The notes below the pieces were generated by a model, which worked only from the letters and a program-made list of their open reading frames with translations, was not told the origin of the DNA and ran no database searches. This document shows positions 48,724-57,509 of a DNA stretch of 64,000 nt, in pieces. Source of the stretch: Sphingobium sp. Z007 (GTDB lineage Bacteria > Pseudomonadota > Alphaproteobacteria > Sphingomonadales > Sphingomonadaceae); the NCBI RefSeq assembly GCF_900013425.1, contig NZ_FBXK01000005.1, positions 1,426,001 to 1,490,000 on the forward strand, given 5' to 3'. Every line of letters begins with the position of its first letter. Position 1 is the stretch's first letter. The translations under genes and the position numbers were made by a program.

Positions 48724-49380
48724 ATGCCCGACGTCATTTTCACCGGACCCGAAGGTCGCCTCGAAGGCCGTTTCAGCCCCCCACCCCGCCCGCGCGCGCC
48801 GGTCGCCATGATCCTGCATCCTCATCCCCAGGGCGGCGGGACGATGAACGACCGCATCACCCAGGCGCTCTACAAGACCTTCGTCAAGCGCGGCTTTGCG
48901 GTGTTGCGCTTCAACTTCCGTGGCGTGGGCCGCAGCCAGGGCACGTTCGACAATGGCATCGGCGAACTGTCCGACGCGGCCGCCGCGCTCGACTGGGTGC
49001 AGAGCTTCCATCCCGAAGCGCAGACCACCTGGATCGCAGGCTTCTCCTTCGGCGCCTGGATCGGCATGCAATTGCTGATGCGCCGCCCGGAAATCCGCGG
49101 CTTCATCTCGGTCGCGCCGCCCGCCAATATGTACGACTTCTCCTTCCTCGCGCCCTGCCCCTCTTCGGGCATCATCGTGCAGGGGACGTCGGACGAAGTA
49201 GTGACCGCCAGCGCGGTGCAGAAGCTGGTCGACAAGCTCCGTACGCAAAAGGGCATCACCATCCACCACGACGAAATCCGTGGCGCGAACCATTTTTTCG
49301 AGCATGAACTCGACCAGCTGATGAAGTCGGTCGACAATTATCTCGACATGCGCCTGTCCCCGGATTCGCCGATCCGCTGA
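48724..49380 (+). CDS. Alpha/beta hydrolase (DUF, serine hydrolase-like)
   Basis: This 218-residue cytosolic protein has AMILHPHPQGGGTMND (oxyanion region), FAVLRFNFRGVGRSQG, the nucleophile elbow AGFSFGAW with Ser, and a histidine in RGANHFFEHE. It belongs to the widespread small hydrolase family of unknown substrate that also includes YfhR-like proteins. It is divergent from the desulfurase operon and ends in a strong terminator. Confidence 0.88.
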   Translation: MPDVIFTGPEGRLEGRFSPPPRPRAPVAMILHPHPQGGGTMNDRITQALYKTFVKRGFAVLRFNFRGVGRSQGTFDNGIGELSDAAAALDWVQSFHPEAQTTWIAGFSFGAWIGMQLLMRRPEIRGFISVAPPANMYDFSFLAPCPSSGIIVQGTSDEVVTASAVQKLVDKLRTQKGITIHHDEIRGANHFFEHELDQLMKSVDNYLDMRLSPDSPIR

Positions 49381-49403
49381 GGATTGGGTGCCGGACGAAC
49401 GAT

Positions 49404-49433
49404 AAAGGCCGCCTGCGAGGCGGCCTTTTTTTT
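49404..49433 (+). terminator. Rho-independent terminator
   Basis: AAAGGCCGCCT and AGGCGGCC form a 9-10 bp stem with a short loop, followed by eight T. It lies 23 bases after the hydrolase stop. Confidence 0.9.
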
Positions 49434-49512
49434 GGGCTTTATGGGGGAGGAAGGTAAGAAGCGGACAGGTTGGTTTTGGGTTAGGCTTGACGGAAAAAGT
49501 CGAAAAAAAATT

Positions 49513-49627
49513 CCGTCACCCGAGCGAAGGCTGGGGTCTCGTGCGGGAGCATGCAGCGGTCGAAAAGAGCACTTACCCACATGTAGCGCCCCATCGCCTG
49601 AGACCCCAGCCTTCGCTGGGGTGACGG
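49513..49627. repeat. Palindromic element, family C
   Basis: Two 28-base arms (49513-49540 and 49600-49627) are inverted with one mismatch, separated by 59 bases. Arms start CCGTCACCC and contain CGAAGGCTGGGGTCTC. The region 49434-49639 holds nothing else that I recognise. Confidence 0.88.
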
Positions 49628-49639
49628 TAGTGAAGTCGG

Positions 49640-50059
49640 CTAAATCTGGCGCTTCGCATCGAAGGGCGCAACGATCTTGCAGCGATAGGAGCGCACTTCG
49701 TCGATCAGGCCGGTGTGCAGTTCGGTGGACAGCACCAGCGTCGATCGGTCCAGCCGCTCCAGCCGCCGGGTGTCGCTGAACAGGCCGCTGATTATGCCGC
49801 CGCCCTGCTGAACGAGCGTGATCGTCGCATCGTCCTGCGCAGCGATCTTGTTCCAGCGCTGGCCGCCTTCGCGCCATCGCCCCGCGGTGAAGTCTATCAC
49901 GATGTCCCGGACCGACCGATCATCAGCCGTGCAGGACAGGCCGCGTATCTGCGCCGGAGCGGGCGCAACGGCGGGCGGTGGCGGCGTCGCGGCGACGGCC
50001 AAGGGCGCGATCAGGCCGCAACAGATTGTCAGCGGGGCGAGCAACCACCGGCGGCCCAT
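49640..50059 (-). CDS. Exported protein of unknown function
   Basis: The 139-residue protein has a signal peptide (WLLAPLTICCGLIAPLAVAA). It is followed by a short Pro-rich stretch and a beta-rich domain with cysteines in LSCTADDRS and SYRCKIVAPF, probably a disulfide. I do not recognise it. It starts one base after the stop of the small membrane protein gene, so it is the third gene of a DUF3429 operon. Confidence 0.7.
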   Translation of the reverse strand: MGRRWLLAPLTICCGLIAPLAVAATPPPPAVAPAPAQIRGLSCTADDRSVRDIVIDFTAGRWREGGQRWNKIAAQDDATITLVQQGGGIISGLFSDTRRLERLDRSTLVLSTELHTGLIDEVRSYRCKIVAPFDAKRQI

Positions 50060-50060
50060 G

Positions 50061-50252
50061 TCAACGCTGCTCCAGCGGCGGCAGGTCCGGCCCCGGCATC
50101 GCGCTAATCGCGACATTACCGAACATCACCAACCCTGCAAGGATCATCAGTATCCCGCGCTTGCGGTCCCGCCGCTTGATAAGCGCGTAAAGCCCCGCGC
50201 CGGTCAGCAGCATCCCGGCGAGCATAAGAATAGAAAGAACAAGATCGGTCAT
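50061..50252 (-). CDS. Small two-helix membrane protein
   Basis: This 63-residue protein has two transmembrane helices (LVLSILMLAGMLLTGAGLYAL and GILMILAGLVMFGNVAISAM, each about 20 residues), joined by the basic loop KRRDRKRG. The start overlaps the end of the DUF3429 gene (ATGA). Function unknown. Confidence 0.7.
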   Translation of the reverse strand: MTDLVLSILMLAGMLLTGAGLYALIKRRDRKRGILMILAGLVMFGNVAISAMPGPDLPPLEQR

Positions 50253-50698
50253 GGTCCGGCAAGCCATGCACCAATCAGGGTCAGCCCGCCAAGCCCAATC
50301 GACAACGGGGTTCGCAACATAAGCCACCAGCTCGGCGTCAAGCCTAGCCGTGCCAGTCGGCGATCGACCGTCAGCGACGCGATCAGCGCAATCCCCAGAA
50401 CCGTCATCGACGGCCCCGGCCACGCCGCGCCAATCGCCCATGGCCAGGCCGAAGCAAAGGCCAGCAGCTGCGGAACCACCGCCGCCGCATAGATCCAGCC
50501 CGGCGCGCGATCATCTTTCGCTATCAAACCCCACCATAGACCACCTAGAAAGGACAGGATGGTCGCGGCATAGAAATAGGCCATCGCAAGCGCTGCGAAA
50601 CGCCATTCCATATCGCCCGCTGCTATCAACAGGACTGCGATCAACTGGGGCAGCAGTCCCAGAAGACCCAGTATGCGTGGCGTGGACGGTATATGCAT
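50249..50698 (-). CDS. DUF3429 family membrane protein
   Basis: This 149-residue protein has four to five hydrophobic helices: LGLLGLLPQLIAVLLIAAG, MAYFYAATILSFLGGLWWGL, AAVVPQLLAFASAWPW and MTVLGIALIASL. The GGLWWG block is typical of DUF3429 proteins, found widely in proteobacteria without a known role. It is first of three overlapping membrane/exported genes. Confidence 0.82.
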   Translation of the reverse strand: MHIPSTPRILGLLGLLPQLIAVLLIAAGDMEWRFAALAMAYFYAATILSFLGGLWWGLIAKDDRAPGWIYAAAVVPQLLAFASAWPWAIGAAWPGPSMTVLGIALIASLTVDRRLARLGLTPSWWLMLRTPLSIGLGGLTLIGAWLAGP

Positions 50699-50851
50699 GA
50701 CGCCCGCTTATCGGACACGGCTCAACATCAAAAGCTGCCCTTGCGTTCAGACTTCTTCCACTACACCAAGATGCCGTGGCCAAACCGCACCAGCTTCACT
50801 AGAGAGACGCTGATCTCCGAATCACCTTTTTAACCCATGCAAGGAACGCCC

Positions 50852-51289
50852 ATGCGGATCGCCATCGCATCCGATCATGCCGCCATCGACCTGAAGGCGG
50901 AACTTGCGCAATGGCTGCGCGACGAAGGGCATGATGTCACGGACCTTGGCCCCGCGACCGCCGATCGCGTCGATTATCCCGATTATGGTTACAAACTCGC
51001 GTCAACGGTCGCATCCGGCGCGGCGGAGCGGGGCATTGCGCTGTGCGGCTCCGGCATCGGCATATCGATCGCGGTCAACCGCAACCCGGCCTGCCGCTGC
51101 GCGCTGGTGGGCGAACCGCTGTCGGCCGCGCTGTCGCGCGAACATAATGACGCCAATGTCCTGGCCATGGGCGCGCGCCTGACCGGCGTGGATATGGCCA
51201 AGGCCTGCGTCACCGCTTTCCTCACCACCGATTTCGGCGGCGGCCGCCATGCCGGCCGTGTCGAAAAGCTCTCCCAGCCCGCGCTCTGA
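50852..51289 (+). CDS. rpiB: Ribose 5-phosphate isomerase B
   Basis: The 145-residue enzyme interconverts ribose 5-phosphate and ribulose 5-phosphate. Motifs are IAIASDHAAIDLK, VDYPDYG, the active-site CGSGIGISIAVNR and EHNDANVLAMGAR. AAGGAA precedes ATG 50852. It lies 12 bases ahead of glyA and is probably co-transcribed, a common arrangement (rpiB-glyA-nrdR). Confidence 0.95.
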   Translation: MRIAIASDHAAIDLKAELAQWLRDEGHDVTDLGPATADRVDYPDYGYKLASTVASGAAERGIALCGSGIGISIAVNRNPACRCALVGEPLSAALSREHNDANVLAMGARLTGVDMAKACVTAFLTTDFGGGRHAGRVEKLSQPAL

Positions 51290-51301
51290 AAGGAAGTTTC
51301 G

Positions 51302-52603
51302 ATGAGCACCGACACCCTCGCCCCCGCCATCCGCCAGGACGGCTTCTTCAGCGAAAGCCTTAGCCGCGCGGACCCGGACATCTTCGGCGCGATCGAACAT
51401 GAGTTGAAGCGCCAGCAGGACAAGATCGAACTGATCGCGTCGGAAAACATAGCGTCCAAGGCCGTGCTGGAAGCGGCCGGCTCGATCTTCACCAACAAAT
51501 ATGCCGAAGGCTATCCGGGCAAGCGCTATTATGGCGGTTGCGAATATGCCGACGTCGTGGAAACGCTGGCGATCGAGCGCGCGAAAGAACTGTTCGGCGC
51601 GAACTTCGCCAACGTCCAGCCCAATAGCGGCAGCCAGATGAACCAGGCCGTGTTCCTGGCGCTGCTGCAGCCGGGCGACACCTTCATGGGCCTCGACCTA
51701 TCGTCGGGCGGCCACCTGACCCATGGGTCGCCGGTCAATATGAGCGGCAAGTGGTTCAAGCCGGTGGCGTATGGCGTGCGCCCCGACGATCATCGGATCG
51801 ACATGGACGAAGTCGCCCGCATCGCGCGGGAGAGCAAGCCCAAACTCATCATCTGCGGCGGCACCGCCTATTCGCGCGTGTGGGATTTCAAGCGTTTCCG
51901 CGAGATTGCCGACGAAGTGGGCGCCTATCTGCTGGCCGATATGTCGCACTTCTCCGGCTTGGTCGCCGGCGGCGCGCATCCTTCGCCCGTGCCCCACGCC
52001 CATGTCACCACGACCACGACCCACAAGTCGCTGCGCGGTCCCCGGTCGGGCATCATCCTGTGCAATGACGAGGCGTTGGCCAAGAAATTCAACAGCGCGA
52101 TCTTCCCCGGTCTCCAGGGTGGCCCGCTGATGCACATCATTGCGGCCAAAGCGGTGGCGTTCAAGGAAGCGCTGACGCCGGAGTTCAAGGCTTACGCGCA
52201 CCAAATCGTCGCCAACGCCAAGGCGCTGGCTGAAACGCTGGCCGATGCTGGCCTGTCGATCGTGTCGGGCGGCACCGACAATCATTTGATGCTGGTCGAC
52301 CTGCGCGCCAAGAACACCACCGGCAAGGCGGCGGAAAAGGCGCTCGATCGCGCCTTTATCACCTGCAACAAGAATAATGTGCCCTTCGACACGGCCAGCC
52401 CGTTCGTCACATCGGGTGTTCGGTTGGGCACGCCGGCCGGGACGACCCGCGGCTTCCGGGAGGAAGAATTCCGCGAAATCGGCCGCCTGATCGCCGAGGT
52501 CGTGGAAGGCCTCAAGCGCAACGGCGACGAGGGCGATGGCCAGGTCGAGCAGCATGTCCGCGAGAAGGTGCTGGGCCTGACGAGCCGGTTCCCGATTTAT
52601 TGA
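51302..52603 (+). CDS. glyA: Serine hydroxymethyltransferase
   Basis: The 433-residue PLP enzyme converts serine and tetrahydrofolate to glycine and methylene-tetrahydrofolate. Signatures are [43 protein letters not shown] and the PLP lysine in [14 protein letters not shown]. It links to folate genes folC and folK in the same window only by pathway. A palindromic element follows the stop. Confidence 0.97.
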   Translation: MSTDTLAPAIRQDGFFSESLSRADPDIFGAIEHELKRQQDKIELIASENIASKAVLEAAGSIFTNKYAEGYPGKRYYGGCEYADVVETLAIERAKELFGANFANVQPNSGSQMNQAVFLALLQPGDTFMGLDLSSGGHLTHGSPVNMSGKWFKPVAYGVRPDDHRIDMDEVARIARESKPKLIICGGTAYSRVWDFKRFREIADEVGAYLLADMSHFSGLVAGGAHPSPVPHAHVTTTTTHKSLRGPRSGIILCNDEALAKKFNSAIFPGLQGGPLMHIIAAKAVAFKEALTPEFKAYAHQIVANAKALAETLADAGLSIVSGGTDNHLMLVDLRAKNTTGKAAEKALDRAFITCNKNNVPFDTASPFVTSGVRLGTPAGTTRGFREEEFREIGRLIAEVVEGLKRNGDEGDGQVEQHVREKVLGLTSRFPIY

Positions 52604-52610
52604 CCCACAC

Positions 52611-52706
52611 CCGTTCGCCCTGAGCGAAGTCGAAGGGCTTCACTGAACGAAGTGAAGTACCTTCGCTTCGCTCAGGCGACGGCTTCGACAGGCTCAGCCC
52701 GAACGG
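52611..52706. repeat. Palindromic element, family A (compound)
   Basis: The left arm starts CCGTTCGCCCTGAGCGAAG and the right part ends AGGCTCAGCCCGAACGG. An inner copy CTTCGCTTCGCTCAGG lies between them. It looks like a nested or double insertion in the 117 bases between glyA and nrdR. Confidence 0.88.
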
Positions 52707-52720
52707 AGTGATATAATCCC

Positions 52721-53182
52721 ATGCGCTGCCCCTTCTGCGCCCATGAAGACAGCCAGGTGAAGGATAGCCGGCCGACGGAGGATGGCGCCGCCATTCGCCG
52801 CCGTCGCCAGTGCGAAGCCTGCGCCGCGCGCTTCACCACGTTCGAGCGCATCCAGTTGCGCGACATCTGGGTCGTGAAGAGCGAAGGGCGCAAGGAAGCG
52901 TTCGAGCGCGACAAGCTGGCCCGCTCGATCGGCATCGCCTGCCGCAAGCGGCCGATCGACCCCAGCCGCCTGGAAAAACTGATCTCCGGCATCCAGCGTC
53001 AGTTGGAAACCAGCGGCGACAGCGAAGTCCCCGCCCGCGCGATCGGCGAAATGGTGATGGAGGGTTTGAAGCGTCTCGACAGCGTCGCCTATATCCGCTT
53101 CGCCAGCGTCTATAAGGACTTCACCGACGCCAAGGATTTCGAGGAATTTGCAGGGACGGTGAAGGAAGTCGGGCGGGAGTGA
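52721..53182 (+). CDS. nrdR: Transcriptional repressor NrdR
   Basis: The 153-residue repressor of ribonucleotide reductase genes senses ATP and dATP. The zinc ribbon has Cys3, Cys6, Cys31 and Cys34, followed by the ATP-cone domain (residues about 48-138; [16 protein letters not shown]). The length is normal. The 14 bases between the upstream palindromic element and the ATG contain the ribosome-binding region, so the element is in the mRNA leader or ends the previous message. Confidence 0.96.
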   Translation: MRCPFCAHEDSQVKDSRPTEDGAAIRRRRQCEACAARFTTFERIQLRDIWVVKSEGRKEAFERDKLARSIGIACRKRPIDPSRLEKLISGIQRQLETSGDSEVPARAIGEMVMEGLKRLDSVAYIRFASVYKDFTDAKDFEEFAGTVKEVGRE

Positions 53183-53207
53183 GGGGATGATAAGCGACCA
53201 TCCCAAC

Positions 53208-53286
53208 CTCCGTTCAGTTCGAGCGCTTTCCAACTCCGTTCGTCCTGAGTAGCCATTGAGCGAAGTCGAAATGGCGTATCGAAGGA
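53208..53286. repeat. Palindromic element, family A (degenerate)
   Basis: Fragments CCGTTCAGTTCGAGCG and CCGTTCGTCCTGAG with GAGCGAAGTCGAAATGG lie side by side, like remnants of two copies. The region ends seven bases before the next start codon. Confidence 0.75.
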
Positions 53287-53293
53287 CCGCGCA

Positions 53294-54355
53294 ATGACGT
53301 TTTACACATATATGCTGCGATGCGCGGACAGCAGCTATTATCTAGGCCACACCGATAATCTGGAACAACGCATCGCGCAGCACCAGGCTGGCGAGATTGC
53401 GGGATATACCCAGAGCCGTCGCCCCGTGATGTTGGTCTGGAGCCAGGAATTTAGTTCGCGGGATGAGGCGCTTTCCGCCGAGCAACAGATCAAGGGATGG
53501 TCACGAAAAAAGAAGGAAGTTTTGATCGCCGGTGATTGGGATGCCATTCGGCAAGCGGCGCGCAAATCCTTCGATACGGGGCTTCGACAGGCTCAGCCCC
53601 TACTCAGGACGAACGGTAGTAAAATGACTGATAACAGCACCACCCCCTCCCCCGTCATCGTCCTGGTCCGCCCTCAACTGGGCGAGAATATCGGGAAGGC
53701 CGCGCGGGCCATGCTGAATTTCGGGCTGACCGAAATGCGGCTGGTGACGCCGCGCGACGGCTGGCCCAATCCCGATGCCGGGCCATCAGCGGCGGGCGCG
53801 GACTTCATTCTGGATCAGGCGCAGGTTTATGAGACGCTGGCCGAAGCGGTCGCGGACTGCGCCCATGTCTATGCGACCACGGTGCGCAAGCGCGGCGTCA
53901 CCAAGCCGGTCGTCACGCCGGAGGAAGCCGCCCGCGAAATCCACGCCGCGCAGGGCCGTTGCGCCTATATTTTCGGGCCGGAACGGTCGGGACTGGAGAC
54001 CGAGGACGTCGCCCTCGCCCGCAAAATATTGACCGTCCCCATTAACCCGGAATTCGGTTCGTTGAACCTGGCGCAGGCGGTCATCCTGTGCGCCTATGAA
54101 TGGTCCAAGCAGGCGAACCTTGCGCAGCCCACCATCACCGACCTGGGCGAACCCGCGCCGCAGGCGGAGTTGGAGGGGATGATCGAGCAGTTGGATGCGT
54201 TGCTGGTGAAGGTGGGCTATTTCTTCCCGCCCGATCGCGCCGGCGCCACCCGGCTGACGCTGCGCAACCTGCTGACCAAGCCGGGCTGGAACCATCTGGA
54301 GGTGCGGACGCTGCGCGGCGTGCTGTCACATCTGGCGCGGCCGCGGGAGCGCTGA
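53294..54355 (+). CDS. GIY-YIG domain fused to TrmJ-like RNA methyltransferase
   Basis: This 353-residue open frame has two parts. Residues 1 to about 90 are a UvrC/YhbQ-type GIY-YIG nuclease domain (FYTYMLRCADSSYYLGHTDN, QRIAQHQAG, AEQQIKGWSR). Residues 95-110 (TGLRQAQPLLRTNG) are read from a palindromic element. From Met111 (ATG 53624) runs a SPOUT methyltransferase: VLVRPQLGENIGKAARAML, YIFGPERSGLE and NPEFGSLNLAQAV, as in TrmJ, which methylates ribose 32 in tRNA. Either one fused protein is made, or translation restarts at 53624, where the ribosome site is weak. Elsewhere the two domains are usually separate. Confidence 0.85.
   Translation: MTFYTYMLRCADSSYYLGHTDNLEQRIAQHQAGEIAGYTQSRRPVMLVWSQEFSSRDEALSAEQQIKGWSRKKKEVLIAGDWDAIRQAARKSFDTGLRQAQPLLRTNGSKMTDNSTTPSPVIVLVRPQLGENIGKAARAMLNFGLTEMRLVTPRDGWPNPDAGPSAAGADFILDQAQVYETLAEAVADCAHVYATTVRKRGVTKPVVTPEEAAREIHAAQGRCAYIFGPERSGLETEDVALARKILTVPINPEFGSLNLAQAVILCAYEWSKQANLAQPTITDLGEPAPQAELEGMIEQLDALLVKVGYFFPPDRAGATRLTLRNLLTKPGWNHLEVRTLRGVLSHLARPRER
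53579..53616. repeat. Family A element forming the linker of a fusion gene
   Basis: GGGGCTTCGACAGGCTCAGC and CTCAGGACGAACGG are truncated family A arms. The element lies between the GIY-YIG and methyltransferase parts and contains no stop in the frame used. Confidence 0.85.
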
Positions 54356-54363
54356 ACCCAGTC

Positions 54364-54426
54364 TCCGTTCGGTTCGAGCCTGTCGAGAACGCAGCACATG
54401 GTTCTCGACAGGCTCGAACCGAACGG
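54364..54426. repeat. Palindromic element, family A (perfect)
   Basis: Two perfect 26-base inverted arms (54364-54389, 54401-54426) surround a 10-base loop. It lies between the convergent methyltransferase and chorismate mutase genes, the last arm ending nine bases from the latter's stop, and may terminate both. Confidence 0.95.
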
Positions 54427-54435
54427 ATGTGGATT

Positions 54436-54732
54436 TTATTCCCGTATCCGGTCGAACTCCGCCATTTCATAGGCGATCGACGCTTCGACCAGTTCCTCCC
54501 ACATGCCCGCGATCAGGTCGCACGGCACCCCCAGCGCCTCCGCCTCGGCGCAGGCGTTGGCGATCACCTCCGCCTTGCGCGCTTCGTCCCGCACCGCGCT
54601 GCGATCGGGCTTGATCCGGGCGGCGGCGCGCATATGGGCGAAGCGTTGCGCCAGCAGGGCGACGATCTGCCGGTCGAGATTGTCGACGCCGGCGCGCACC
54701 TGCGCCATGGTGGAATAATGTTCGGGAGTCAT
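54436..54732 (-). CDS. Chorismate mutase, AroQ type
   Basis: The 98-residue all-helical enzyme converts chorismate to prephenate for phenylalanine and tyrosine. The AroQ pattern is visible: VDNLDRQIVALLAQR with the binding arginine, ARIKP with lysine, and a third helix ending EMAEFDRI. It is a free-standing form without a dehydratase or dehydrogenase. It may also be the pyruvate-lyase type found in siderophore loci, but no such genes are near. ATG 54732 chosen. Confidence 0.88.
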   Translation of the reverse strand: MTPEHYSTMAQVRAGVDNLDRQIVALLAQRFAHMRAAARIKPDRSAVRDEARKAEVIANACAEAEALGVPCDLIAGMWEELVEASIAYEMAEFDRIRE

Positions 54733-54975
54733 GCCCGCGGACCTAAGCTGCCGCCGCCATCGTGTCGAGACTTGACACGTCGGCCTGTTCTGGTCATAGG
54801 CGCGCCTTCGCAATTGGCTCCGCATCCCGGTGAAGCGGTGGCCCTGCCCCTGAGCGTTTCAACGCAAAACGGACGTAGGCGATACCGGGAAAACATTCAC
54901 CCTCCCCGAAAAGTGGGAACCGGTTTTCGGATCAGGAGGGTGAACAAACGTAAAAGCAATTGATAAGGAATTACC

Positions 54976-55590
54976 ATGACGAAGCGCACCAGCGCCAAGT
55001 ATAAGCTCGACCGTCGCATGGGCGAGAATATCTGGGGCCGTCCCAAGTCGCCTGTCAACAAGCGCGAATATGGTCCCGGTCAGCACGGTCAGCGCCGTAA
55101 GGGCAAGATGTCCGACTACGGCATCCAGCTGCGCGCCAAGCAGAAGCTCAAGGGCTATTATGGCGACATCACCGAGAAGCAGTTCAAGAAGAACTATTTC
55201 GAGGCGAGCCGCATGAAGGGCGACACCGGCCAAAACCTGATCGGCCTGCTGGAGCGTCGCCTGGACGCCGTCGTCTATCGCGCCAAGTTCGCACCGACCA
55301 TCTTCTCGGCCCGTCAGATCGTGTCGCACGGCCACATCTATGTGAACGGCGTGAAGTGCAACATCGCGTCGCGTCTGGTGAAGCCGGGCGACGAAATCAC
55401 CTTGGGCAAGAAGGCGCAGGAAATGGCGCTGGTTCTGGAAGCACAGAGCCTGCCCGAGCGTGACATCCCCGACTATGTCGCTCCCGACGGCGCCGCCAAG
55501 GTCAGCTATGTCCGCGTGCCGACGCTGGACGAAGTGCCTTACCCGGTGAAGATGGAACCGAACCTGGTCGTCGAATTCTATTCGCGCTAA
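54976..55590 (+). CDS. rpsD: 30S ribosomal protein S4
   Basis: The 204-residue primary rRNA-binding protein of the small subunit starts [21 protein letters not shown]. It has the S4 domain [14 protein letters not shown] and ends in [10 protein letters not shown]. The codon use is strongly biased. AAGGA precedes the ATG. It is a single gene with its own terminator and not part of the alpha operon, as usual in alphaproteobacteria. Confidence 0.98.
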   Translation: MTKRTSAKYKLDRRMGENIWGRPKSPVNKREYGPGQHGQRRKGKMSDYGIQLRAKQKLKGYYGDITEKQFKKNYFEASRMKGDTGQNLIGLLERRLDAVVYRAKFAPTIFSARQIVSHGHIYVNGVKCNIASRLVKPGDEITLGKKAQEMALVLEAQSLPERDIPDYVAPDGAAKVSYVRVPTLDEVPYPVKMEPNLVVEFYSR

Positions 55591-55616
55591 TCGGTTTTTC
55601 GAGCAGAGTTACAAAG

Positions 55617-55649
55617 AAGGGCGGTCCTGGAAAGGAGCCGCCCTTTTTC
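55617..55649 (+). terminator. Rho-independent terminator after rpsD
   Basis: The 8-bp stem AAGGGCGG/CCGCCCTT has a 13-base loop and is followed by TTTC and more T. It lies 26 bases after the stop. Confidence 0.8.
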
Positions 55650-55724
55650 TTTTGGCGCAACATTCTTGCGCGACCCTCTGCACGGTGGCATCACCTGCCC
55701 AATCGTAAAACAGAGGGTATCCCC

Positions 55725-57413
55725 ATGCGTAGCTCCATCGCGGCGATCGCCGCCGTCCTTGCCCTGTCGGCCTGCACGACCGACGGTGCCGATACCCCGC
55801 CTGCCGCGGCATCCGCGACGCCGCCCGCCACTGCCGCCGCAGAGCCGTCTATCGACACGATGAAGCGACTGGTGCAAGAACTGTCGTCCGACGCCTATGA
55901 AGGCCGTGCGCCCGGATCAGCCGGCGAGGAAAAGACGCTGGCGCTACTTGCTGCCGAATTTGGCAAGCTGGGCCTGCAACCGGGCAACAAGGGCAGTTGG
56001 TTCCAGGATGTGCCGCTGGTCGAGATCAATGCGAAGAATGTTTCGCCGCTCAGCTTTACCGGCGGCAAGAGCGCCGTCACCGCCGCCTATGGCCCGGAGA
56101 TGGTCATCGGCACCTATCGCACCACCCAGCCCAGAATCGCGATCAAGGACAGCCCGGTGGTGTTCGTGGGCTATGGCATCAACGCGCCGGAAAAGGGCTG
56201 GAACGACTATGCCGGCCTGGATGTGAAGGGCAAGACGGTCGTTATCCTGGTCAACGACCCCGATTATGAGACGCAGGGGCTGACCGGCCCGTTCAACGGC
56301 CGGGCGATGACCTATTATGGCCGCTGGACCTATAAATATGAGGAAGCCGCGCGGCAGGGCGCGGCCGCCGCGATCATCGTGCATGACACGGTGCCGGCCG
56401 CCTATGGCTGGAACGTCGTGCAATCAAGCTGGACCGGGGCGCAGCATGTCGCCGACAGCGCCAACGGCAATGCCGACCAGAGCCGGGCCATCGGCTGGAT
56501 TCAGAAGGACAAGGCCGCCGCCCTGTTCGCCAGCGCGGGCCTTAACCTCGACGCGCAGATGGCCGCGGCCAAGAAGCCGGGCTTCAAGGCGGTGCCGCTG
56601 GCTGGCGTGAAGGCCAACGTCTCGTTCGACAACGACCTGCGCAAACATATGTCCAAAAATGTCGTGGCGCTGCTGCCCGGCAAGACGCGGGCGGACGAAT
56701 ATGTGCTCTACAGCGCGCATTGGGACCATCTGGGCCGATGCCAGGCAGCGCCCGACGGCGACGACATCTGCAACGGCGCGGTCGACAATGCCACCGGCAC
56801 CGCGGCGCTGGTTGCGCTGGCGCAGGCCAATGTGCAGGCCGGGCCGACCGACCGCAGCCAGGTGTTCCTGGCGGTGACGGCCGAGGAATCAGGACTGCTG
56901 GGGTCGGCCTATTATGGCAACAACCCCGTCTTCCCCTTCGCCAAGACGGTGGGCGGCGTAAACATGGATGCCTTGAGCGTCGCGGGCCTTGCGAAAAATG
57001 TCGTGGTGATCGGCAAGGGCAAGTCGCAGCTCGACACCTATCTGGATCGGGCACTGGCGGCGCAGGGCCGGGTATCGACGCTGGAACCGACGCCTGAAAA
57101 GGGCTTCTACTATCGTTCCGACCATTTCAGCTTCGCCAAACACGGCGTGCCGATGCTCTATTTCGAGGGTGGCGAGGATCTGGTGAAGGGCGGCACCGCG
57201 GCGGGGCTCGCCGCCGCGGAGGATTATACCAAGAACCGCTATCATGGCCCCAAGGACGAATATGACGTCAATTGGGATTGGACCGGGGTGCTGGCCGACC
57301 TGAAACTCTATTATGCGGTGGGCCGTGATCTGGCGACCACGACCGACTGGCCCAATTGGGTCGACGGCGACGAATTCCGCGCTATTCGCGACAAGGATCG
57401 GGCGGGGCAATAA
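55725..57413 (+). CDS. M28-family metallopeptidase, lipoprotein
   Basis: This 562-residue protein has a lipoprotein signal (VLALSACTTDG, lipobox LSAC). A PA-type insert spans about residues 130-280. The catalytic domain has zinc ligands in SAHWDHLG (His), NGAVDNATGT (Asp), VTAEESGLLGS (Glu pair), VNMDALS (Asp) and YRSDHFSFAKHGVPML (His). It resembles bacterial aminopeptidases with two zinc ions. It likely digests peptides in the periplasm or outer membrane. A terminator of rpsD lies upstream, so it has its own promoter. Confidence 0.92.
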   Translation: MRSSIAAIAAVLALSACTTDGADTPPAAASATPPATAAAEPSIDTMKRLVQELSSDAYEGRAPGSAGEEKTLALLAAEFGKLGLQPGNKGSWFQDVPLVEINAKNVSPLSFTGGKSAVTAAYGPEMVIGTYRTTQPRIAIKDSPVVFVGYGINAPEKGWNDYAGLDVKGKTVVILVNDPDYETQGLTGPFNGRAMTYYGRWTYKYEEAARQGAAAAIIVHDTVPAAYGWNVVQSSWTGAQHVADSANGNADQSRAIGWIQKDKAAALFASAGLNLDAQMAAAKKPGFKAVPLAGVKANVSFDNDLRKHMSKNVVALLPGKTRADEYVLYSAHWDHLGRCQAAPDGDDICNGAVDNATGTAALVALAQANVQAGPTDRSQVFLAVTAEESGLLGSAYYGNNPVFPFAKTVGGVNMDALSVAGLAKNVVVIGKGKSQLDTYLDRALAAQGRVSTLEPTPEKGFYYRSDHFSFAKHGVPMLYFEGGEDLVKGGTAAGLAAAEDYTKNRYHGPKDEYDVNWDWTGVLADLKLYYAVGRDLATTTDWPNWVDGDEFRAIRDKDRAGQ

Positions 57414-57422
57414 GGGGCTACC

Positions 57423-57488
57423 GTGCTCCCGCGCAGGCGGGAGCCCACTTCTACCGTCTGGACTGCGCTCCCGCCTGCGCGGGAGCAC
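57423..57488. repeat. Palindromic element, family B
   Basis: Two perfect 22-base inverted arms (57423-57444, 57467-57488) enclose a 22-base loop. Each arm is itself nearly palindromic (GCTCCCGC...GCGGGAGC). It lies between convergent genes. The sequence is unlike families A and C. Confidence 0.9.
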
Positions 57489-57509
57489 GCTCATCTAGGG
57501 CTCGATGCA

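Noticed and set aside
53208..53286. Possible promoter for the GIY-YIG gene inside the degenerate palindromes
   Set aside because: No -35/-10 pair with acceptable spacing could be read; the sequence is explained by repeat remnants.
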